Shown piece after piece: positions 10,524-18,995 of a DNA stretch of 21,787 nucleotides. The stretch's first letter is position 1. Each line of letters opens with the position of its first letter. Position numbers and translations under genes: made by a program. The stretch covers positions 1,836,457-1,858,243 of the forward strand of contig BFEA01000267.1 in the NCBI GenBank assembly GCA_003427395.1. Reading direction: 5' to 3'. Below the pieces are notes generated by a model. It made no database searches and was not told the origin of the DNA. It was given only the letters and a program-made list of their open reading frames with translations. This DNA is from Chara braunii. Its lineage: Eukaryota > Streptophyta > Charophyceae > Charales > Characeae.

Positions 10524-10849
10524 GACTTTATTAAGCAGTGATCCTCTCTGCCTGAAAAACCCAAGCTACAAGTTCTTCTTCCTTTCCCTCTTTTATTACT
10601 TTCTTAAAGTTTCTTTACTATTTTTTCCTCCTTTTACTGTCAAATCGAGCAGAACTGTCAGTGTGGCGTGATCAGTTGTCGGGATGGACTTTATTAAGCA
10701 GTGATCCTCTCTGCCTGAAAACCCCAAGCTACAAGTTCTTCTTCCTTTCCCTCTTTTATTACTTTCTTAAAGTTTCTTTACTATTTTTTCCTCCTTTTAC
10801 TGTCAAATCGAGCAGAAATGTCAGTGTGGCGTGATCAGTTGTCGGGATG
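10524..10849. repeat. 163-bp direct tandem duplication (two copies, two substitutions)
   Basis: Copy 1 is 10524-10686 and copy 2 is 10687-10849. Both start GACTTTATTAAGCAGTGATC and end GATCAGTTGTCGGGATG. I see only two differences (AAAAACCC/AAAACCCC and GAACTG/GAAATG), so the duplication is recent or an assembly product. It is T-rich on the plus strand and sits just upstream of the LINE ORF1 on its minus strand. Confidence 0.95.
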
Positions 10850-12239
10850 GTGCTCGAAGTGCCCATTTTAAGTGTCGATGGAGGTCGAGCGGCAGCATAC
10901 CTCCTCTGATAGGTGGTCGTGTTCGCCATTTCTGTAAGGAAGGGATCTCCTCGTCGGCTTGGACCGGGAGAGAATAAATCGATCTTGGGGAGGTGGGGGT
11001 TGGAGGGGGGGAGAGGTACTGCTGGAGGGGGGAGTCACAGGGGTTCTTAGGAGAAGAGGGGTATTATGTGATAGGCTGCGGGGGTATACTCTTCTTTGGA
11101 GCGGGTGCAATGTGGAGCAATGGGGCGCGTGGCCGAGGTGGGGACGGGCCATAAGAAAAGGCAGAGAGAGGAACGGACAGGCCAGCAGCTATACGGGGAG
11201 GAGAAGTTGGTGGATCGGTGACGCAGAGGGTGGTAGAGGTGGTGGATAATGGGGAAGGACTTCAACTAAAGAAACTATGAGAGGGAATCGGGGATGGCAT
11301 ATTTATGAGATCCACCGGGGGAACGAGCCACTCAGAAAGGAGGGATGGAAGATCTGGGCGGGGGAACCGGCTGATGTGGGTATCGCGAGCGGGTTGGTGA
11401 AAAGGGCGATTACCTTTTAGTTATGTATGGCCGTGGATGGGGAGTGGAATTGCTGATGGGGGGGGGAGGGGGGGGTGCTGAGCTTAGCTTGGGGGCAGAT
11501 TCTGCCAAGGGGATGGGAGCAGGAAGCCGTTGCGAGATAGAATTAAGGTGCGTAGGCTGGGTCGAAGGAGAGAACGTGGAATCGGAACAGGGCAAGGAGA
11601 CAGGATCGGGAGCGGCGGAAGGAGGGCCGAAAGGATCAGAGGGGATGGACGGAGAATTTGTTCAGGGTGGCCGTATGACTTGAGTCTCGTGTATGGGTTG
11701 GCGAGAGGTCGGCTACACTTCCATTGCGTACAGTAGTGAGGTAGGAGTGGCTGTGAAGAAGCAGGAGGATAGGATGAATAAGGGGGGGGGTGGGGTTGGA
11801 TTGGAAGCGGAATCAGTGGGGGGTAAAGGAGTGAGATTTTGTTGCGTGAAGGAGGTTTGAAAACAGGTGAGGTCGACAGATCGAGGGCGGGGTCATCCGG
11901 GGAGGTGGAAGCCTGGATCAGGGGCAAAGGAGGTAGAGATGGCGTATCATGGAGAAGTGGAAGATGGGAGGCGGTGCATGGCAGATTGGTCCAGCAAGAA
12001 GGGTAGAAGGCCAACCAGATGTTACCACCTGTTGTTGAAGGCTCCTCAGCTTGTACTTTGTTAGTGTCTCGTCGTAGAAGCCTCCTATATGAAAGCCAGG
12101 TGTCATCTCCTTTGCAGCCGAATGCAGTGAATGGAGCTTGGAGTTCTTGTGGGTCGGAGGCGCTGTCCGTCCCAAAACGCGCCGAATTGCTCCAGCTGTC
12201 AGCACTTAGCCTATTGGGAAAGAAGATAAAGCGCGCCAT
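10850..12239 (-). other. GC-rich segment with a Pro/Ser-rich minus-strand frame (251 codons), status uncertain
   Basis: The longest frame runs 12239-11484 on the minus strand. It begins at an ATG in a strong eukaryotic start context (GCGCCATGGCG), MARFIFFPNRLSADSWSNSA. From about residue 95 it becomes Pro/Leu/Ser-rich, reflecting a C/T-rich strand. Shorter Pro/Ser frames continue in other phases to 10868. I recognise no domain. It lies directly upstream of the LINE ORF1 on the same strand, so it may be the LINE 5' region. It could also be a host open frame or only compositional bias. Codon periodicity cannot be judged by eye. Confidence 0.3.
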
Positions 12240-12339
12240 GGCGCACCCAATTCGAAGTTGAGAGCTCTGTTGGCATGCAAGCTACTGGACGTGAATAAAA
12301 CGACGGGCAGCCGGCCGGTACCGGCCATGGCGCTAGCGC
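12233..12339. other. Cluster of three perfect GC-rich palindromes
   Basis: Perfect palindromes are GCGCCATGGCGC (12233-12244), GGCCGGTACCGGCC (12313-12326) and GCGCTAGCGC (12330-12339). Two contain or adjoin GCCATGG start contexts on the minus strand (12239 and about 12328). The function is unknown. Confidence 0.6.
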
Positions 12340-12344
12340 TGGCC

Positions 12345-13140
12345 CGTTACTAAAGCCCAAAAGGGCCTAGAATTTAAGCTTTGACCCTGGATTGCCAATA
12401 CTGACACCCAAACCCTTTTTTTGAAAGCAGTACTGGAAGGCAAACCTCTTTTCTGTGTTTCAAAGTGTTATGTTAGCTTGTGAAAGTTTTCCCGTTTTTT
12501 CTCAAATTGTATGCTGCATCCTTGTGCAGGGGACAGGAGTGTTGTTCACTCACTGAAATTGTTGCAATTATAATGGCTGTCCCCTAGCACTGAAACCCTA
12601 GTATCTTACAAAGGCATCGCACTACTAAGGGAAGCAACCCCTCACAGCAATGTGCTGGACAGGATGTCAGGACTTGAGCTCTTAACCTGTCAGTCAACAT
12701 TTCCAGGTGTTCAACCTTCTCATCGACAATCAGTATGTGAATTTCTGTACCTTACAGCTTATCTGTGTGGCAACAAGAGAGGCAACCAGCCTTTTGCATG
12801 GTCAAGTGATTGTCCTGTGAATTTACTCCAAATAACCTCCTCAAGGTGACAAGATTCGAGCCTACGACCCTCTGTGCCCGAAGCAGATGTGCAACCAGCC
12901 TTGCACTACTAAAAGGGTAGCCTGCCATTGCATGCTTTCAAGGTTCTCACTGTAGATGGTGAAATAACAGTGAAATTTGCCAAAAAAACAAAAAAACAAA
13001 AAAAAACACACTAAAAAAATTATGCAGTCCGAGAGACAAGGTTCAGTTTTCTTTTTCTCGGGAAAATAATAAGAAAAAAAAGATTTGAAAGACAAGATTC
13101 ATACCCTCGGCATGCTCAGAGATTGAGGAAGAAAAATGTG
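12345..13140. other. Non-coding stretch downstream of the last visible SLC13 exon
   Basis: I searched both strands for a second TrkA_C domain or the C-terminal membrane half of SLC13 and found none. It contains A-rich runs (12980-13020 and 13060-13082) and the tRNA-like remnant listed separately. It could be intron sequence or a 3' flank. Confidence 0.4.
12842..12931 (-). repeat. tRNA-like (SINE-type) remnant
   Basis: On the minus strand GGCTCGAATCT (12862-12852) is close to the Pol III B box GGTTCGANTCC. It is preceded by a TTTTAGTAGTGCAAGGCTGGTT stretch that could be a worn A box and an anticodon-arm-like CATCTGCTTCGGGCACAGAGG. No closed acceptor stem is seen, so this is at best a decayed tRNA-derived element. 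Confidence 0.4.
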
Positions 13141-13179
13141 TATAAGTTACTGAAGTCTCCGAAGGCCATCCCTACTGAC

Positions 13180-13423
13180 CTCCTCCTCGGCAAGTGTGAG
13201 CCCGCCCAGTCGAGTCAGAGATAGGAGGGAATCTATCACCCCAACAAAGTGAAGCTGATCTTTAGGCAGAATCACAAAATCTGGGCCCGGATCGGGAATC
13301 GCAACCCCATCTCTTTCTATCTGAACAAGAACGAGTCCAGGCTGCAAGCAAAGACCTCCCTCCTCCACTGATTTCCGCGCCAATGACGATTTCTGCTGCA
13401 CCACAAGCACAAGATTGTATTCC
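13180..13423 (-). CDS. SLC13 exon C: TrkA_C (RCK_C) domain
   Basis: The acceptor is TTGTGTGCAG with AG at 13425-13424; the exon starts with one base that completes the Arg codon left open by the previous exon. It encodes about 81 residues: EYNLVLVV, then [12 protein letters not shown], a [21 protein letters not shown] strand-turn-strand block and [17 protein letters not shown]. These correspond to the TrkA_C consensus (spL.GksveEag...pgl.lv.I.RdG..i..p..d..l...D.L.fvG). Such domains hang in the cytosol between the two membrane halves and are thought to bind regulatory ligands. The chosen end is GAGGAG|GTCAGT (intron from 13179), phase 0. Reading on without splicing would stop 11 codons later at 13147, which would give a truncated protein. 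SLC13 relatives normally continue with more TrkA_C repeats. Confidence 0.85.
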
Positions 13424-14089
13424 CTGCACACAACAGTGAAACACTCGGAATCGGTTTCTGGAAAGATTTAACAAGATTTATACATATAATACATAGATAC
13501 ATACACGGATGTTGCCATACAGAACTGCCCAGTGATGTTCAGGCAGAGAGAGAGAAAAGGACAACAAGCAAGGGGCTACGATATATATATGCTGATTGAC
13601 TGATCAGAGCAGTCGGAATTTTCCGACAATTCGCTCTCTAAAGACAGCATAAGTAAAAGCAGTGTCCGTACCTGGCTTTGTTGGCCGAATGGTGCATTGA
13701 AAAAGATGAACAGATGCAATGTCTGAACCCTGCTGGATGCAATAAGACTTGTTGGGGGCTACCCCTTCTCAAGAAAAGTGAAAATTGAAATTAGAAAACA
13801 AAGACACCAGGGAGTCCAGGGACTTGCTATGCGATCAAGCACCAGAAAGCAGTTCCAAGTTCCCCAAGTTCCAAGCTCACCTAGTTTGGATCAGAAAACA
13901 GTCCAAGTTTTTCATTAGTTTGGATTTGCAGGGAAAAGAAACAAGAAAAGAACAATGTATACAGTATAAAGTACTATAAACTGACTCTGCGGTATTTTAT
14001 TTACCCAAAGAATAACATGAGCATGAGAAAAAAAAACTCTCACCACCAACTGCAATCTCCCCTCATGTTCGCATATCACACACACACAC

Positions 14090-14143
<54 letters not shown>

Positions 14144-17100
14144 GCTCTCCGATTTCGTTCTTTTTTCTTTCTTTTTTTTTGTCCCCTACCCTATGAAAAT
14201 CAGATACTAAGCTGATTGGAACAGATAGTATCCGAGTGCACTTGGTCATCGCCAACAGGCCATGATATATGCATCTGTGATCTGTCCCTTACCCTCTTCA
14301 CGGTTACCATCACAGTTAAAGAGGTACTCAGCAGGAGTCACCTTCACGACCCAGTTAAATTTGTTATCCCTAATTCGAGCTTTACTTTTTTCCTACCTTC
14401 TACCCTCATTTCCCCCCCTCTAAGCCCCAGGTAATGACGAAGAAAAAAGAGGTGCTCAGGAGTCATCTTCACAACCCGGTAACATTTTTCATTCCCGTTT
14501 CAAACGCCTCTCTTCGCTACCATCTACACTCATTTCCCCCCCTCTAAGCCCAGGTAATGACGAAGAAAAAAAAGGTGCTCAGGAGTCATCTTCACGACCC
14601 GGTAACGTTTTTCAGTCCCGTTTCAAACGCCTCTCTTCCCTACCTTCTACCGTCATTTCCCCCCCTCTAAGCCCAGGTAATGACGAAGAAACACACCACA
14701 TAAGCGGACTCTGGGGTCACCTTTGCCAGCCGACAACCTTTGTCATTTCCATGGCACGGCGGGCTTCGAAAAATGGGAGGAGACTGATAATGCATCCGAG
14801 ATCTGCATCCCTTGGTTCTTCTTCAGAATGAACGTAGCTGACAATTATAGGAAGCTATGTGCTTTATGAAGAAAAAACGCCCATTCATGCAAGGCGTATC
14901 ACTCCCCAGTTTCACCCTCTCATTGCTCTTTTTCAAAGCGAAGGAAGGGAGAGTGATAATGCATCTGTGATCTCTATCCCTTGGTTCTTCTTCAGAATGA
15001 ACATAGCTGACAATATGAAGAAAAAACGCCCATTCATGCAAGGCGCATCACTCCCAGTTTCTACCTCTAATTGCTTTTTTTAAACGAAGGGTAAAAAAAC
15101 AGGTCCCTACGGTCCTGAATCCATATCCATTCTGCAGAGCATCAGTCCAGTTCCCTTCCACTGGCAAGTTCGTCAAACGATTACATAGATAGACACCACG
15201 AGCTTTCTTTACCTTCTCTTTCGTCAAAAAGAGGGTACTCCTGATCAGCTTGTCAAGTTACAAACGTAAACGATTCTCTGCCATTTCTTCTGCACTGGAA
15301 ACCAGTCATTGTGTTTGATTCTCCATCCTTGCAAATCACATTAGGCTGTTGACTTGTGCTTGGACTTGGGGTTGCATTTGGGGTTAAGATTGGGTTTGGG
15401 CTTGGGCTTGGGCTGGGGCTGGGGCTTGGGCTTGGGCTGGGGCTTGGACTTGGGCTTGGGCTTGGGCTTGGGCTTGGGCTTCGCCTTATTAGCACAAGAG
15501 TTGGGCAAAGCTGAGGCAGGGCTTGGGCTTGGGATTGTGCTTGGGCTTGGACTTGGCATTAGCATGGGGGTCGAGCATGGGCCCTGGGGGCTTGGGCTTG
15601 GGTTAGGGGTTGAGCTTGGGCTTGGACTTGAGCTTGGGCTTGGTTTTGGGGTTAGGCAATGTTCAAGCTTGGGCTTGGGCTTGGGCTTGGGCTTGAGCAT
15701 AAAGATGGGGGTTGGGCACGAGCTTGGGGTTGGCTGGGGGTTGGCTTGCGGTTGAGCTTGGGCTTGGGCTTGAGTTTGGGGTTGAGGTTGATCTTGGGCC
15801 GGGTTTGAGGATGGGGGTGCATATGAGCTTGGGCTTGGGCTTTCAGCTTGAGCATGGTGATTGAGCATGCGCTTGGGTTTGGGGCACGAATTGATACGGG
15901 TTCCCCGTCAGATATGTGAAATCCCAGAGTAAGACAAGGAACCAATCTCTGGAAACTGTCACATTATATTAGTCACTAATCTAGGCAATGTTTCTTTTAA
16001 ACCAATTTGTTTAAACGAGATCTTCACAAGCGAGACACAGAAGATGAAAGACATTGATCACTGGGGGAGGTTCTACAAATTTTCTTTACCTGGCATTGAT
16101 ATGTGTCAGTTCCATTGCTAGGCGATCTGGGAGAAGCTTGGAAGACAAAGTGATCATATAGATGAGCCCTGTAAGTGTCACAGGCAATCCAATTTTCCCA
16201 ACTTCAAAGAACCCTATCTTCAATTCTGGAACACTTTTGGTACCAAGGGAAAGGACAACAATATTTGTTGCTGAACCAATGATCGTAAGCAACCCTCCCA
16301 GCAAAGAAGAAAAGCTCAGGGGCATGAGCATCTTGGAAGGAGCAATATTCACCTGCATACCAGTTGACACCCGTCAAAAGTTAGTAATAAAAACTCACAA
16401 CTGGGCGTTCAGGATTTAGGGTTTAGGGGTTAATGTTTAACAGAGTTTCGGGGTTAGTGGTTCAGGGTTAGGAGTTAAGTAGGGTTTTGGGGTTAGGCTA
16501 GGGGCTGTCTCTTATACACATCTAGATGTGTATAAGAGACAGGTCACAGAGTTTCGGGGTTGGTGGTTCAGGGTTAGGAGTTAAGTAGGGTTTTGGGGTT
16601 AGGCTAGGGGTTAGGAGTTACATTAGGGGTTGGCGGTCTGTGGGGTTTAAGGAATTAGAGGACTTCAAGGTTGGGGGTCAGGGGTAGGGGTGTGTGGGGT
16701 TTAAGGAATTAGAGCACAAGAGGTTGCGAGTTAAAAAAAGAAGTCATAGGTTATGGGTTAGTTAGGGGTTAGGGGTTAAGAGTTAGCAGGGTTAATCTTA
16801 GGGTTTAGGGAGGTTTGGAGCTCAGGGATTCAGGAATAGGGGTTCTGGTGTAGAATTCTGGGCGTAAGAAGCAGTCAGGGTTTCGGGTTACAGTTTGGGG
16901 GTTAGTAGTTCGGGGTTAGGCTGGGGGTTGGGAATTAGGGGTTAGGGGTAAGTGGGGGTTCAGGATTCAGCACGGACTCTACCTTCAACTTGTTTCAAGG
17001 CGACTATACTAACCACCTGAAGTTGTTTCACATATAGTCGGAGTTGCGAGTTAGAATATAGGGGTTATGGCTTGCAGGTTATTTAGGGCTAGGGGTCAAG

Positions 17101-18962
17101 CGTTAGGCGGTTCAATCTTAGGGTTTAGGAGTTCAGGATTCAGGATTAGGGGCTATGCTGTAAATTTCAGCGGTTAAGAAGAAGTTAGGGTTTAGGGTTT
17201 ACGGATTAGGGGTTAGTTTAGGGGATACGAACTAGGGGTTTGTAATTTAGGGTTCAGGGTTTGGGTAGGAGTTGGAAGTTTCCAGGTCCGTGGGTTAGGG
17301 ATTTAGGGTTTAAGCAAGGACCTAAAAAGTTTAGGACATGCAAACACAGACTTCATGTCATAATCATTACGCAAAAGGGTAAAACTAACAGATGACAGGA
17401 TTAACAGTGAACTCATCAACTCACTGTGTCTTAACTTACCGGCAGTAAATAAAGGAAAGGAGATGAGGAAGTGCACGAGAGAGAGAGAAGAGGGAGAAAG
17501 AGGAAGGGAGATGGAGAGAGAGGCTAACAGATGAATCAGAAGTGGCTGACATTGCAGAGAAATGTCAGCAAAAATTGTAGGATGCAGAAAGTGGAAGTAC
17601 AATAACCCCCACCCCTGCACAACTCATTACCAAAGACGAGAAAACAGAACAAAAAGAACAGGTTATTATTCAACGTCAGCAATTGTAAGACGCAGACCTC
17701 CAACGTACTACAACTTTTTTCTTCTTCAAAACAACTGTAGTACTGTACCAGTAATTGTACCATTTAACTTGAAACGAGAGAATTAGAAAAAAGGAGAAAA
17801 CCAAAGATCACAACTTCCCTAGATGTTCGACCTTCCGAGCAACCATTAATGCACACGAGTACTCCTGGGCCTGTAGCTGCACTTCCCCCCAACCTTGGGG
17901 ACACTTCAGCAGATTTAACAAAGATTCGAGTCTTTGATGCAATTTCCAAACTGCCAGCGGCACACTTTTCTTTTTTTTTGAGGGGGGCTGGTGCTGCCAG
18001 CCATTGTGGTCCAGTAGCCCCAAGCCCCGACAAGTTCTGGAGTTGGCAACTCAGAATTTTCTGCAAGCATCGGGCCGAGTAGCGGGCTTTTAAGAAGGCT
18101 TTTAAGAGGGGAACGATGCCGAGAAGAACGATTACTCAGCCCCTTCTCGAGGGCGACAACACGAACAACTTGGGAAAATCTAAATCTAACCTCCCCCTCC
18201 CTCCCCCCCCAAGCCCCCTACCACCAAAATAAAAAATAAAAAATACAAAGACGTTCATCAGAAATTCAGAGAACCCTAGGCATTGTCATTTCGTTTCATC
18301 AACGGTTACCCAGAGGTTAGGATACTTAGCTCTTTCGGCCAAGGGTGCTCTTTCCATCAAGGGTGCCGGTTCGAGTCCACACAGAGTCATGGGTACGTCC
18401 GTGGATGATAAATGTAACGAAATGGGTACGTCCGTGGATGATAAATGTAACGAAAACCCACACTCCAAACTGGACATTTTTTTAAATGAGTTTCGTTGTG
18501 GTGTCTTCTCCCTGTGTTAAAGCATAATCCAATTAATTAGCCCTGACTACAACGATTGGGGTATCCCCATTTCTGCTTCTTATTCAGGCGTCATTCCAGA
18601 CCCGTACACATTCTGCGTTTGTTGCATCAACAGTTACCACACAGCAACTTGAATATGTGAGCAATTGGGAGACAGGGCAAGGCAAGGACAAAAGGGTGTT
18701 GACACGGCAAGAGGAAAGGGGAGAAGACGTTATCGGCAGTACTAGAGGCAAGCAGGTCAACGAGAGAAGAGAAAGAAGAGAAGGAAAAAAGAGAGAAGAG
18801 AAGAGTAGAGAGAAGAGAGAAGAGAGAAGAGAATAGAAAGAAGGTTACCGCTACAATATGAGCAGGCACGTCAATGAGAGGAGGGAAGAGAAAGAGAGAA
18901 AGAGAGAAAGAGAGAAAGAGAGAAAGAGAGAAAGAGAGAGAGAGAAAGAGAGAAAGAGAGAA

Positions 18963-18995
<33 letters not shown>

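Larger units (their letters stand above)
13424..16089 (-). other. SLC13 intron between exons B and C
   Basis: About 2.67 kb, bounded by GTAAAG (from 16089) and TGCAG (13424). It contains the CA microsatellite, the 123-bp and 169-bp tandem repeat blocks and the GGGCTT array. No other exon is required, because the flanking codons join to ...THINA-R-EYNL in frame. A donor-like CAG|GTACGG on the minus strand near 13673 was seen but has no matching acceptor that keeps the frame. Confidence 0.75.
16408..17315. repeat. Degenerate telomere-like array (TTTAGGG / TTAGGGG)
   Basis: About 0.9 kb of imperfect GGGTTTAGG, GGGGTTAGG and GGTTAGGAG units, all with the G-rich strand on plus. The unit resembles the plant/green-algal telomere repeat but is far too diverged, and has unique sequence on both sides, so it is an interstitial array and not a chromosome end. 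It lies in the SLC13 intron upstream of exon B. It is interrupted by the adapter at 16505-16542 and by a non-repeat block at about 16974-17045. Confidence 0.85.

Noticed and set aside
12301-12345. Cloning-vector polylinker (KpnI, NcoI, NheI-type sites in a row)
   Set aside because: No other vector sequence is near, and the run continues smoothly into ordinary DNA on both sides.
13665-13700. Possible extra small exon (CAG|GTACGG donor) in the SLC13 intron
   Set aside because: No paired acceptor keeps the frame, and exons B and C already join without a gap in family order.
15341-15868. 175-codon Lys-Pro/Ser-Pro minus-strand frame (cell-wall-like protein?)
   Set aside because: It is the hexamer array read in frame; any period-6 repeat without a stop stays open. 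It lies inside the SLC13 intron.
16505-16542. Natural perfect palindrome or transposon end
   Set aside because: The sequence is exactly the commercial Tn5 mosaic-end pair; a library artefact is far more likely.
16408-17315. Chromosome end (true telomere)
   Set aside because: Units are too diverged, and exon-bearing unique sequence lies on both sides.
18313-18383. Functional tRNA-Glu gene
   Set aside because: The duplicated anticodon arm and missing acceptor stem prevent a tRNA fold.
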